Shown here: piece by piece, positions 45,901 through 54,497 of the stretch | How positions within the stretch are numbered: position 1 is the first letter of the stretch | Layout of the letters: every line of letters starts with the position of its first letter | Assembly: GCA_965202735.1 (NCBI GenBank) | Contig: OZ241844.1 | Coordinates: 682,001 to 746,000 of the forward strand | Length of the DNA stretch: 64,000 bases | DNA from: HK1 sp965202735 | GTDB taxonomy: Bacteria; Pseudomonadota; Gammaproteobacteria; HK1 | Reading direction: 5' to 3' | The notes under the pieces: model-generated | The model's input: the letters and a program-made list of their open reading frames with translations, nothing else | What the model was told of the DNA's origin: nothing | The model's database searches: none | Program-made: the position numbers and the translations under genes

Positions 45901-46446
45901 GTGCTCCGTCTCGCGCCGGCGCTCCTTGTACCTGGAGATCCCGGCCGCCTCCTCCAGAAAGTCGCGCAGGTCCTCGGGCCTCGCCTCGATGATGCGCGCG
46001 ATCATCCCCTGCTCGATGATCGCGTAGCTGCGAGGACCCAGACCGGTCCCGTGGAACAGGTCCATGACGTCGCGGCGCCGGCACCGCGTCCCGTTCAGCC
46101 AGTAGGTCGATTGTCCGTCGCGCACGATCCGGCGGCGCACCGAGATCTCGTTGTACGCGGCGAAACGGCCTCCCGCGCGGCCCTCGAGGTTGTCGAAGAC
46201 GAGCTCGACGCTCGCGTGGCTCACCGGCTTGCGCGATCGCGAGCCGGTGAACACGATGTCCGCCATGGTGTCCCCGCGCAGGCTGCGGGCCGAGACCTCT
46301 CCCATCACCCACCGGACCGCATCGATGACGTTCGACTTCCCGCAGCCGTTCGGGCCGACGACGCCGACGATGCTGCCGGGGAATTCGAGGGTGGTGGGAT
46401 CGACGAAGGACTTGAAGCCTGCGAGCCGGATCTTGCGTAGCCGCAT
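42904..46446 (-). CDS. smc: Chromosome segregation ATPase SMC
   Basis: 1180 residues. MRLRKIRLAGFKSFVDPTT, Walker A GPNGCGKSN, long coiled coils, a central hinge (GVADWIEARGLAGAPRLAQA to GGSVITAQGVW), then the ABC signature LSGGEKALTAIALVFA and Walker B FCLLDEVDAPLDD. The start at 46446 is the conserved one; the frame extends to 46542 but that runs into a dispersed repeat. Having SMC rather than MukB fits Pseudomonas/Chromatiales-like gammaproteobacteria. Confidence 0.96.
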   Translation of the reverse strand: MRLRKIRLAGFKSFVDPTTLEFPGSIVGVVGPNGCGKSNVIDAVRWVMGEVSARSLRGDTMADIVFTGSRSRKPVSHASVELVFDNLEGRAGGRFAAYNEISVRRRIVRDGQSTYWLNGTRCRRRDVMDLFHGTGLGPRSYAIIEQGMIARIIEARPEDLRDFLEEAAGISRYKERRRETEHRMRHTLENLERLNDVRDELARRLAHLERQAATAAKYRDLKAEQRELEAEHLALQWRSLDERAGRDAGRVADRQGRLDAALAGQRRTEAELEKARSAHTDAVDTCNRRYRDVIDAGAEVARTEESIQAVRRRREEITGALREEAGRAEAARRQIEAEREQREEIAARLAREEPMLADLRERSSGARRELGRIEEDVHALQAEFEALSEREREPARTAHAEQTRIQHLESTIGELEARARALEGEHGGIDPDALARAVEPVRRRLAEMERELEAAEAEQSRARDEVRAMREAVRSAEQALHDSRQALGQHRGRLASLEALQREALGAGGVADWIEARGLAGAPRLAQAIRVAPGWERAVETVLGARLQAVPADEFEAVAADAAATLAQGSLTVVDARVPEPAEAAGEDGRATLRSRVETDWPIGGMLDGVLCAESLEDGFRLRARLAPGGSVITAQGVWLGSTWMHVRRGDPEEHGVLERERALEALAREIERAGEEEGGRARSASALSERLRGAEDGYASALDGLNEGHRRAAALRSDLAARTAAAEQASRRSRALAGELADVAARLGDERGKLATARERLERSSDEASRLAGERARCEERRRARRGQLSLARERWQGAREEAHALELSMEGARSRLAASEEASRRDRHRLEELEERLRTLRAALEETEAPLAEATGALDVKLARRASLEAVLREARTEAERAEGVVRGADEDRQRQVAEVQREREALERVKVESQETLVLRRTMEERLDAAGRGLDVLLARVGAEAEAGAWAGKIEAMERRIARLGPINLAAIEEHEQHAERKRYLDAQHADLEEALATLDTAIQKIDRETRTRFRETFERVNDGLGRMFPRLFAGGAASLRLAGEDVPGAGVTVMARPPGKRNTSIAALSGGEKALTAIALVFAIFELNPAPFCLLDEVDAPLDDANIGRFRELVEEMAKRVQLVLVTHNKITMEIAGQLVGITMNEPGVSRPVAVDVEGALEMAAGPGVTAVDNGG

Positions 46447-46533
46447 CGGTCGAGGTGCCTGGAATCGACGCTCGCGCGTCACGCCAATGGTACACTCGCC
46501 GGGCGATCGTTCGTACAGATCCCCCCGACCCGT

Positions 46534-46663
46534 CAGGACCATTCAAAAGTCGCGGTCATTGGCTTCCCAACCGGAAGATCGTACGGTGACGGATGGTCTT
46601 TCGGCATCGACGGCCCGGCTCGAGGGTCTGAGAACCCGCTCGTCACGACTTCTGGACAGCCCT
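46534..46663 (-). repeat. Dispersed repeat family A, copy 2
   Basis: Reverse orientation relative to copy 1: starts CAGGACCATTCAAAAGTCGC and ends ACGACTTCTGGACAGCCCTG. It carries the uninterrupted sequence ACCCTCGAGCCGGGCC that is split by an insertion in copy 3. Located between the divergent smc and cysZ genes. Confidence 0.82.
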
Positions 46664-46685
46664 GCCCGACCCGTGGCCGCAGAGA

Positions 46686-47570
46686 ATGACGGAGAGCCGG
46701 AGCGCGACGACCCGGGGCGCGGACAGGCCGCCGTCGCCGTCGAAAGCGGCTCCGCCACCACCGCGGCGACGGCGGAAGCGGCGGGACAACCCGGTCAGCG
46801 GAGCGCTGTACTTCCTGCGGGGCTTCGCCATCGTGACCCGGCCGGGCATCCGGGCCTACGTCGTCGTGCCGCTGCTCATCAACGTGGCGCTGTTCGCCGC
46901 GCTCATCTGGCTCACCACGTCGTGGCTCGTCGACTTCGCCGGGGACATGCTCCCGGACTGGCTCGACTTTCTCGCCTGGATCCTGATCCCCTCCTATGTC
47001 GTCGCCGTGTTCATGGCCGGCTTCTACACGTTCAACATCTTCGCGAACCTCCTGGCCGCGCCATTCAACGGCCTGCTCGCTGAGGCGGTCGAACGCCACC
47101 TGACCGGCCGCCCGCCGCGACCCGGCGGCGGCTGGCGAAGCTTCGCGCGCGAGCTCGCGGGGACGCTCGGGGCGGAAGTGCGCAAGCTCGCGTACGTGGC
47201 GGTTCGCTCGCTGCCGCTCCTGGTGCTGTTCGTCATCCCCGGGATCAACGTGGTGGCGCCCGTGCTGTGGCTCGCGGCCGGGGCCTGGATGCTCGCCATC
47301 ACCTACGTCGACTACCCCATGGCGAACCACGGAATCGGCTTCGACGAGCTGCTCGCACGCCTGCGCGAGCGGCGGCTGCTCGGTCTCGGCTTCGGGGGCG
47401 CGGCCATGGCCGCGCTCGCCGTCCCGGTGCTCAACTTCCTCGTCATCCCCTGCGCCGTGGCCGGCGCCACCGCCATGTGGGTCGAGCAGCTCGGCGGCGA
47501 CGCGACGGCCTCGCCGGCCGACTCCGCCGGAGGCGAACGACGCCCTCCGGATCGAATTGCGCACCGCTGA
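46686..47570 (+). CDS. cysZ: CysZ-family sulfate uptake protein
   Basis: Inner-membrane protein of 294 residues that in E. coli helps sulfate uptake for cysteine synthesis. Conserved segments: SGALYFLRGFAIVTRPGIRA, NIFANLLAAPFNGLLAE, WMLAITYVDYPMANHGIGFD. About four to six hydrophobic helices. The first 35 residues are basic and Pro-rich. Starts 22 bases after a family A repeat; the first in-frame ATG at 46686 has no strong ribosome site. Confidence 0.9.
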   Translation: MTESRSATTRGADRPPSPSKAAPPPPRRRRKRRDNPVSGALYFLRGFAIVTRPGIRAYVVVPLLINVALFAALIWLTTSWLVDFAGDMLPDWLDFLAWILIPSYVVAVFMAGFYTFNIFANLLAAPFNGLLAEAVERHLTGRPPRPGGGWRSFARELAGTLGAEVRKLAYVAVRSLPLLVLFVIPGINVVAPVLWLAAGAWMLAITYVDYPMANHGIGFDELLARLRERRLLGLGFGGAAMAALAVPVLNFLVIPCAVAGATAMWVEQLGGDATASPADSAGGERRPPDRIAHR

Positions 47571-47586
47571 GATTTTGGGTATACAC

Positions 47587-47626
47587 CCGCCCCTGCTCGG
47601 GCGGCGGGCCGCCCGAGCAGGGGCGG
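47587..47626. terminator. Perfect 19-bp palindrome after cysZ
   Basis: Arms CCGCCCCTGCTCGGGCGGC (47587-47605) and its exact reverse complement (47608-47626) around a 2-base loop, 17 bases after the cysZ stop codon. Very stable hairpin; no T-run follows, so it may be a terminator, an RNA-stabilising hairpin or a cruciform. Confidence 0.6.
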
Positions 47627-47673
47627 ACCCGACGGACGGCTGAGGTGCCCGGCGACGTTCGAAACCCGACAGC

Positions 47674-47789
47674 CATTCCCGCCAACGCCCGGAGAGGCCG
47701 TGCCGCGGGGGGATTCCGGCGCGATTTCGACCACCAAAGCGCCCGGGCGAAGGGATTTCGAGGACCTGTCCCCGCGCCAGCGGGAATCG
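47674..47789 (+). repeat. Dispersed repeat family B, copy 2
   Basis: Starts CATTCCCGCCAACGCCCGGA, ends CGCGCCAGCGGGAATCG; almost identical to copy 1. Lies between cysZ and dksA, ending about 40 bases before dksA. Confidence 0.82.
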
Positions 47790-47831
47790 CTGGAAACCTG
47801 ACCGGGAGCTTGACTTTCAGGCGCGAATACC

Positions 47832-48263
47832 ATGCCAGCCGATATGAATGTGTCGGGCATGCTCGACTTCAGGCCCTACAGACCGAAGCGGGGCGAGGAG
47901 TACATGAACGATGCGCAGGTCGCCCACTTCCGGTCGATCCTGCTCGACTGGAAGCACAAGCTGATGGAGGAGGTCGACCGTACGCTGCACCACATGCAGG
48001 ACGAGGCGGCAAACTTTCCCGACCCCAACGACCGCGCGACGCAGGAGTCGGAATTTACCCTCGAGCTGAGGACCCGTGACCGCGAGCGCAAGCTGATCCG
48101 GAAGATCGACGAGGCCATCACGTCGCTGGACGGCGGCGAGTACGGATTCTGCGAGACGTGCGGGATCGAGATCGGCATCCGGCGCCTCGAGGCACGTCCG
48201 ACCGCCACGCTGTGCTACGACTGCAAGGTCCTCGACGAGATCCGCGAAAAGCAGATGGGCTGA
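47832..48263 (+). CDS. dksA: RNA polymerase-binding transcription factor DksA
   Basis: Secondary-channel regulator acting with ppGpp. 143 residues: N-terminal segment, coiled-coil with the tip motif DPNDRA (functional acidic pair, as DPVDRA in E. coli), and a zinc finger CETC...CYDC near the C-terminus. The last codons (QMG and stop) begin a 45-bp tandem repeat. Other starts: ATG at 47844 or later; MPADMNVSGMLDF is taken as the first with conserved context. Confidence 0.95.
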   Translation: MPADMNVSGMLDFRPYRPKRGEEYMNDAQVAHFRSILLDWKHKLMEEVDRTLHHMQDEAANFPDPNDRATQESEFTLELRTRDRERKLIRKIDEAITSLDGGEYGFCETCGIEIGIRRLEARPTATLCYDCKVLDEIREKQMG

Positions 48264-49348
48264 ACCTGTCCACCCGCCTCTCCCACGTATCCGCAGCAGA
48301 TGGGCTGAACCTGTCCACCCGCCGCTCTCACGCATCCGCAGCAGATGGGCTGAACCTGTCCACCCGCCGCTCCCACGCATCCGCAGCAGATGGGCTGAAC
48401 CTGTCCACCCGCCGCTCCCACGCATCCGAACCGGCGGCCGCTCCTCCATGCGGCCGCTTCGCACCGTCCCCGACCGGACCGCTGCACTTCGGCTCGCTCG
48501 TGGCCGCGCTCGGCAGCCTGCTGAGCGCCCGCCGCCACGGTGGACGCTGGCTCGTACGCATCGAGGATCTCGACACGCCCCGCCATGCAGCCGGCGCCGT
48601 CGACTCGATCCTGCGCGACCTCGACCGGTTCGGGATGCACTGGGACGGAGAGGTCATGCACCAGAGCGGGCGCCCGGACGCGTATGCCGAGGCTCTCGGG
48701 AAGCTGGCGGATCGAGGCTGGACATTCGCGTGCGGCTGCTCGCGGCGGGATCTGGCGGGCGGCGTGTACCCCGGCACCTGTCGCGACGGGCTGTCCCCGG
48801 GACGCACCGCGCGCTCGGTCCGGCTTCGCGTGAGGGCCGCGGCGGTCGAGCTTCACGACGCCATTCAGGGACGCGTGGCCCAGAACCTGGAGAAGGAGGT
48901 CGGCGACTTCGTCGTGCTGCGGGCGGACGGAGTCGTCGCCTACCACCTCGCGGTCGTCGTCGACGACGCGGAGCAGCGGGTGAGCGAAGTGGTGCGGGGC
49001 GCGGACCTGATCGAGTCCACCCCGCGCCAGATTCTGATTCAGCGCGCACTCGGACTCCCGACCCCGAAGTACGCGCATCTGCCGGTGGCGGTGGATGCAG
49101 GCCGGCGAAAGCTCAGCAAGCAGAGCCTCGCACGGCCGGTCGCCTCCGAGCCGCCCGGCACGGTGCTCGTGGACGCGCTGGAGTTCCTCGGCCAGCGGCC
49201 GCCGCGCGACCTTGCCCGGGCCCCCGCGGCCGAGATCATCGCCTGGGGCGTCGAGTGCTGGGACCGCGCCCGGGTGCCGCGCCGACGCACCGCCCCGGCG
49301 CCCGGCCTCCATTTCTCGCGGGAGCCGCATCCCCCGCATGGTCAATGA
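48212..49348 (+). CDS. gluQRS: Glutamyl-queuosine tRNA(Asp) synthetase
   Basis: Adds glutamate to the queuosine of tRNA(Asp). The conserved part begins at GRFAPSPTGPLHFGSLVAAL (HIGH-like motif, 48446 onward) and is about 300 residues, with zinc ligands CGCSRRDL...YPGTC and KLSKQSL (KMSKS-like). No ATG, GTG or TTG lies in frame between the dksA stop and this motif; the space is filled with 45-bp repeats. The nearest in-frame starts are GTG 48212 and ATG 48158, both inside dksA. I use GTG 48212, which gives a 378-residue protein with a repetitive N-terminal extension; the start is uncertain. Confidence 0.85.
   Translation: MLRLQGPRRDPRKADGLNLSTRLSHVSAADGLNLSTRRSHASAADGLNLSTRRSHASAADGLNLSTRRSHASEPAAAPPCGRFAPSPTGPLHFGSLVAALGSLLSARRHGGRWLVRIEDLDTPRHAAGAVDSILRDLDRFGMHWDGEVMHQSGRPDAYAEALGKLADRGWTFACGCSRRDLAGGVYPGTCRDGLSPGRTARSVRLRVRAAAVELHDAIQGRVAQNLEKEVGDFVVLRADGVVAYHLAVVVDDAEQRVSEVVRGADLIESTPRQILIQRALGLPTPKYAHLPVAVDAGRRKLSKQSLARPVASEPPGTVLVDALEFLGQRPPRDLARAPAAEIIAWGVECWDRARVPRRRTAPAPGLHFSREPHPPHGQ
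48252..48428 (+). repeat. 45-bp tandem repeat, four units, over the dksA stop codon
   Basis: Units begin at 48252, 48297, 48342 and 48387 (the last three bases short). Each contains CAGATGGGCTGAACCTGTCC, the last codons and stop of dksA. As 45 is a multiple of three, an open frame in the gluQRS phase reads the units as AADGLNLSTRRSHAS peptides. Confidence 0.95.
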
Positions 49349-49364
49349 GGCCGGCCGGGAGAAG

Positions 49365-49387
49365 CCCCTCTCCCGCCGGGAGAGGGG
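49365..49387 (+). terminator. Hairpin after gluQRS
   Basis: CCCCTCTCCC (49365-49374), loop GCC, GGGAGAGGGG (49378-49387), then TTAAT. Perfect 10-bp stem 16 bases after the stop codon; a plausible terminator for dksA-gluQRS. Confidence 0.6.
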
Positions 49388-49512
49388 TTAATGGTTCTCC
49401 GGGATGCGCCATCACGGTCCCCGTGCGACGCCGGGGGACTCCGATGGCGCCGTGAGCTGTGAACTCTCGGCTCCGCTTCCGCGGTCGGGAGTCGGCGAGG
49501 CGCGAGGGCTCG

Positions 49513-50076
49513 CTACGAAGACGGCTCGCGGCGGCCGCGCTCGTGCTTCCAGAAGACCTCGCCGGAACCGGCGCGCGCGAGGACGCGCGCGGCCACGAAC
49601 AGGTAGTCGGAGAGGCGGTTGACGTACCGCCGGCTCGCCTCGTTCACCGGCTCGTCGCGGGCGAGAGCGACGATCGCGCGCTCGGCCCGGCGGCATACCG
49701 CCCGGGCGACATGCGCCGCGGCGGCGCCGGCGCCGCCGCCCGGAAGAATGAATTCCCGCAGCGGCGGCAGGTCGGCGTTGAGCGCATCGAGCGCGGCTTC
49801 CAGCGCCTCGACCTTCCGCTCGTCGACGATGCCCGCGGGCGGCATCGCCATCTCGGCCCCGATGTCGAACAGCGCGTGCTGCGCGTCCGTCAGGGTCTCG
49901 CGCACGGCCTGCGGAAGCGGATGGGCGAGCACGACGCCGAGACAGGCGTTGAGCTCGTCGAGCTCGCCCATCGACGCGACCCGGGGCGAGTCCTTGGGCA
50001 GACGGCTGCCGTCCGCGAGCCCGGTGGTGCCGTCGTCGCCGGTGCGCGTATAGATTCGTGACAGTCGGTTTCCCAC
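49513..50076 (-). CDS. Cob(I)alamin adenosyltransferase, PduO type
   Basis: Makes adenosylcobalamin from cob(I)alamin and ATP. 187 residues; ATP site RIYTRTGDDGTTGLADGSR at the N-terminus, GELDELNACLG, FILPGGGAGAAAAHVARAVCRRAER and the YVNRLSDYLFVAAR ending. GTG at 50076 is preceded by GAGGAG and gives the canonical N-terminus; an ATG at 50115 lies in the tandem-repeat flank. Confidence 0.93.
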   Translation of the reverse strand: MGNRLSRIYTRTGDDGTTGLADGSRLPKDSPRVASMGELDELNACLGVVLAHPLPQAVRETLTDAQHALFDIGAEMAMPPAGIVDERKVEALEAALDALNADLPPLREFILPGGGAGAAAAHVARAVCRRAERAIVALARDEPVNEASRRYVNRLSDYLFVAARVLARAGSGEVFWKHERGRREPSS

Positions 50077-50101
50077 GGACCCGTGGCTCCTCGCTGAACG
50101 C

Positions 50102-50244
50102 CGGCGGCGCGGCACCGGGTGGCCGCCAGTCCGGCGAATCGAATCAAGCGCCGGCGCGGCACCGGGTGGCTGCCGGTCCGGCGAATCGAATCAAGCGCCG
50201 GCTCGGCACCGGGTGGCCGCCGGTCCGGCGAGCCGAATCAAGCG
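50102..50244 (-). repeat. 47-bp tandem repeat, three units, upstream of the adenosyltransferase
   Basis: Three units of period 47 (GGCACCGGGTGG at 50111, 50158, 50205), each with GAATCAAGCGCCGG at the end. Lies between the YdcH-like gene and the adenosyltransferase. Confidence 0.88.
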
Positions 50245-50272
50245 CCGGTCGCGGCGGCGGTCCCGCCGGCGC

Positions 50273-50476
50273 TCACGCATCGAGATCCGGGATCAGCCGG
50301 CTCTCGATCAACGCGATGAAGTCCTTGAGCTGCAGCTTGCGCTTCTTCAGACGGCGAAGCTGGAGCTGGTCGACGTACGGCCCCTGCTCCATGCGTGCGA
50401 TGGCGTCATCGAGGTCACGATGCTCGACCCTGAGCGCCTCGAGCTTCTCGACGAGCGTGCGCTCTTCGTCGGACAT
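50273..50476 (-). CDS. DUF465/YdcH-like small protein
   Basis: 67 residues from the ATG at 50476 (MSDEERTLVEKLEALRVEHR). Predicted two-helix coiled coil; the C-terminal LQLRRLKKRKLQLKDFIALI is the DUF465 signature. Function unknown. The frame is open further upstream to 50674 but that part is repeat-derived (family A plus the 71-bp insertion) and should not be included. Confidence 0.85.
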   Translation of the reverse strand: MSDEERTLVEKLEALRVEHRDLDDAIARMEQGPYVDQLQLRRLKKRKLQLKDFIALIESRLIPDLDA

Positions 50477-50560
50477 GCAATTCCGCTCGCCTGACCCGCC
50501 CCGTCTGGCGAATAATACTCCAAATCCATCGGGAACGCCGGGGGACGCGGTGTCCGTCCC

Positions 50561-50768
50561 AGGACTATCCGGAAGTCGTGACGAGCGGTTCATCAGACCC
50601 TCGAGCCGAGGTAGTGGGTCAGTTTGAACTTCTTCCTCGACCGACGTGGCGATCCTGGAGTCAAACTGACCCACTACCTGAGCCGGGCCTTCGATGCCGA
50701 AAGACCGCCCGTCACCGTATGATCTTCCGGTTGGGAGGCCAATGACCGCGACTGTTGAACGGTCCTTG
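50561..50768 (+). repeat. Dispersed repeat family A, copy 3, with nested insertion
   Basis: From GGACTATCCGGAAGTCGTGA to GCGACTGTTGAACGGTCCTT. It is interrupted at GAGCCG by the 71-bp element at 50609-50679. Family B units follow directly at its right end. Confidence 0.82.
50609..50679. mobile_element. 71-bp MITE-like insertion with perfect inverted ends
   Basis: Left end AGGTAGTGGGTCAGTTTGA (50609-50627) and right end, its exact reverse complement (50661-50679), 19 bp each. Flanked by a perfect 6-bp direct repeat GAGCCG (50603-50608 and 50680-50685). Copy 2 of the host repeat shows the empty site CTCGAGCCGGGCC. Non-coding; it would need a transposase from elsewhere. The transposase family is not known to me. 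Confidence 0.85.
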
Positions 50769-51180
50769 GTGTCCGTCCGGCGATTCCCGCCAATGCCCGG
50801 AGAGGCCGCGCCATGGTGGAATTGCTGGTGTGATTTCGATCTTCAGGGCGTCGAATCGAGGGGATTTCAGGGGCCTGTTCCCGCCTGGCGGGGATGGCTG
50901 GTGTCCGTCCGGCAATTCCCGCCAGACGCCCGGAGAGGCCGTGCCGCGGTGGAATCGCGGCACGATTCCGGCCACCCGGGCGGCCCACCGGGGGGGATTT
51001 CGAGGGTATGTTCCCACCTGGCGGGGATGGCTGGTGTCCGGTGTCTGTCCGGCAATTCCCGCCAGACGCCCGGAGAAGGGCGTGCTTCGGTGGGATCGCG
51101 GCACGATTCCGGCCGCCCGGGCGGCCCACCGTGGGGGGATTTCGAGGGTATGTTCCCACTTGGCGGGGATGGCTGGTGTC
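50768..51180 (+). repeat. Tandem run of diverged family B units
   Basis: Three units, each TGGTGTCCGTCCGGC-ATTCCCGCC to TGGCGGGGATGGC, at about 50768-50897, 50898-51030 and 51031-51173, followed by the start of a fourth. Units 2 and 3 share GCGGCACGATTCCGGCC and GGATTTCGAGGGTATGTTCC; unit 1 is more diverged. Ends about 35 bases before the M17 gene. Confidence 0.8.
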
Positions 51181-51213
51181 CGTTCCCCGCCGTCATCGTC
51201 GCCGGAGGCCAGG

Positions 51214-52593
<1,380 letters not shown>

Positions 52594-52596
52594 CGC

Positions 52597-52753
52597 GAGC
52601 GCCGGCCGAAGCTCGGGCCGGCGGGTCCCGGGCTCTCGACAGTCCCGGGCTCGCCGCGGCACCGAGCGCAGCAGACGCTTGGCCTCCCCGAGCGCGGCCG
52701 AAGCTCGGGCCGGCGGACCCCGGGGTCTCGACAGTCCCGGGGCTCGCCGCGGC
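52597..52753. repeat. Duplicated 64-bp GC-rich unit after the M17 gene
   Basis: Copies at 52597-52660 and 52690-52753 share GGCCGAAGCTCGGGCCGGCGG and CTCGACAGTCCCGGG (both in part). Each contains short inverted repeats (CCGGCCGAAGCTCGGGCCGG), so they may also act as terminators between the convergent M17 and EEP genes. Confidence 0.75.
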
Positions 52754-52794
52754 GGCCGGCGAGCCCCGGAGTCGGGGCAGGTCCCGGGGACCGG

Positions 52795-53667
52795 TCAGAG
52801 ATCGATCTCCACCCACACCGGCCGGTGGTCCGAGCCCGCCGCATCGGAATCGACCCGGGCGGCGCGGACCCGATCCTTCAGCGCCGCGCTGACGAAGCAG
52901 TAGTCGAGTCTGGCCGGACGACCCTTCACTTCGGCCGTCGGTCCGGCATCGATGGCATTGCCCGCCTCGACCCAGGCGTCGACGAAGCCCTCCGGGCTCG
53001 TGATCCGGCCGCCGTACGGGGACATCGGGCCCACGATCCGCTCGTACTCCCGCGAGTCGGGCTGCATGTTGAAATCTCCGAGGAGGATCGCATCCCTCGG
53101 CATGGGCGGCGGCATTCCGTCCCGCGTCCACTCCCGCGGCAGACCGGCTCCGCAGACCGGCGGCCCTTCGCGGACCGCACTCGAGTGGACTCCCAGAAGC
53201 GCCTCCACCTGCGGGAGCCTGGTTGCGGCCGAGAGGTGCGTCAGGTGAACCGAGTACACCCGCAGGTATCCGCCGCGCACCTCGATGACGGCTTCGAGCG
53301 CCGAGCGCTGCAGGCTCATCGGCGGGCCGAGGCTCCCGAGCTTGGGCAGCAGGTGGTGCCGCACGGTGAGCAGCGGCGTGCGGGAGAGCAGCATGTTCCC
53401 GAACTGCCGCCGGCGCCCGGCGCCATCCTCTCCGGGCTCCACTCCGGCGAGATGGAGGTCGACCCCCGGCCCGTACGCCCAGTAGTGCGCGGGGAAGTGA
53501 CGGGCGACGAGACGGGGCTGATCGGCTCCGCCCGACCGGGTCCAGAAGCGCTCGACTTCCTGGAGAGCGATCAGGTCGGCGCCCGCGACCTCCCGCGCGA
53601 TGCGATCGAGGTCGAAACGCCCGTCCCGCCCCCGGCCGTACTGGATGTTGTAGGTGACGAGCCTCAT
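52795..53667 (-). CDS. Endonuclease/exonuclease/phosphatase family protein
   Basis: 290 residues, DNase I-like fold. MRLVTYNIQYGRG at the start, metal Glu in LIALQEVERFW, DAILLGDFNMQ and catalytic GSDHRPVWVE at the end. Substrate unknown (DNA, phosphoinositide or other phosphodiester). Its ATG overlaps the stop codon of the HAD gene by one base (TGATG), so the two are coupled; a joint phosphoester-metabolism role is possible. Confidence 0.85.
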   Translation of the reverse strand: MRLVTYNIQYGRGRDGRFDLDRIAREVAGADLIALQEVERFWTRSGGADQPRLVARHFPAHYWAYGPGVDLHLAGVEPGEDGAGRRRQFGNMLLSRTPLLTVRHHLLPKLGSLGPPMSLQRSALEAVIEVRGGYLRVYSVHLTHLSAATRLPQVEALLGVHSSAVREGPPVCGAGLPREWTRDGMPPPMPRDAILLGDFNMQPDSREYERIVGPMSPYGGRITSPEGFVDAWVEAGNAIDAGPTAEVKGRPARLDYCFVSAALKDRVRAARVDSDAAGSDHRPVWVEIDL

Positions 53668-54497
53668 CACCCCCCGTCCAGCAGTCCGCCCACGGCCTCC
53701 GTGAACCCGTCGTCGTCGTTCGCGCCCACCACGGCGTACCGCTCGCGCATCGACGGCGGCGCGTTCGAGACGACCCGCGGGTGCGCCGCCCAGTCGAGCA
53801 TGTCGAGATCGTTGTAGTCGTTGCCGACGGCGACGGTGCGGGCCGGCTCGATCGAGTGCCGCGCCCGCAGCCAGTCCGCGGCGTGCGCTTTCGACACGCC
53901 GGCCGGGAACAGCTCGATCCAGGTCGACGCATGGTCGAGCGGCGACGTGGTGCGCACCACGTGGACCTCCTCGAACTCCCGGGCCAGCAGATCGCGGTGC
54001 GAGTCGGTCCCCGGCGGCTCGATGACCACGAGCTGACTGGCCTCGATCTCCCCGGCCGCGCCGTCGTGCCAGGGCCGGGCGAATCGCCGGTAACGCTCGA
54101 CACGCCGATTGAAGTCGGCGTTTCGCCGTGACGAGCGCACGAAGTGGAAGCGGTGCGAGTCGGGGGCCGCGTGCTGCACCATGAAGTCGAGGCCGAGGCC
54201 GCGCAGGCACGCGGCGAGTCGGCCCACCAGGGCCGGGTCCATCGCGAGCGAGCGGAGAAGCCGCCCGTCGGCCCACGAGACGATCCCCGCCCCGCTCGAG
54301 AACGCGAGATAGTCGACCGGAAAGTCCTCGCGCATCACGAGGCGCGCGGAGTACAGCGAGCGGCCCGTCGCCACCGCGCGCACCACTCCGTTGCGTCCGA
54401 GAATTTCCAGCGCCCGCCGGTTCGCCCCGCTGAGCCGCGACGCGGAGTCGAGCAGCGTGCCGTCCAGATCGGTGACCACGAGGCAGGGCGGACTCAT
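53667..54497 (-). CDS. Cof-type HAD-IIB phosphatase
   Basis: 276 residues. VVTDLDGTLLDS at the N-terminus, VRAVATGRSLYSAR (motif II), SKAHAADWL with the motif III Lys, and AVGNDYNDLDMLDWA (motif IV). The large C2B cap lies between. Likely a small-molecule phosphatase, substrate unknown. ATG at 54497 (MSPPCLVVTDLDG) is chosen over 54608, which adds 37 low-complexity residues. Confidence 0.87.
   Translation of the reverse strand: MSPPCLVVTDLDGTLLDSASRLSGANRRALEILGRNGVVRAVATGRSLYSARLVMREDFPVDYLAFSSGAGIVSWADGRLLRSLAMDPALVGRLAACLRGLGLDFMVQHAAPDSHRFHFVRSSRRNADFNRRVERYRRFARPWHDGAAGEIEASQLVVIEPPGTDSHRDLLAREFEEVHVVRTTSPLDHASTWIELFPAGVSKAHAADWLRARHSIEPARTVAVGNDYNDLDMLDWAAHPRVVSNAPPSMRERYAVVGANDDDGFTEAVGGLLDGG

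Noticed and set aside
39139..46440. A 2433-codon open frame on the plus strand opposite ligA-zipA-smc
   Set aside because: It is the antisense shadow of three well-supported genes; at 70% GC stop codons are rare in this phase, and the translation is Arg/Pro/His-rich with no domain.
48252..48428. CRISPR-like array
   Set aside because: The units are contiguous 45-bp tandem copies with no unique spacers and no cas genes nearby; the same applies to the arrays at 34118 and 50102.
50477..50674. N-terminal extension of the YdcH-like protein
   Set aside because: The extra 66 codons derive from family A and the MITE-like element.
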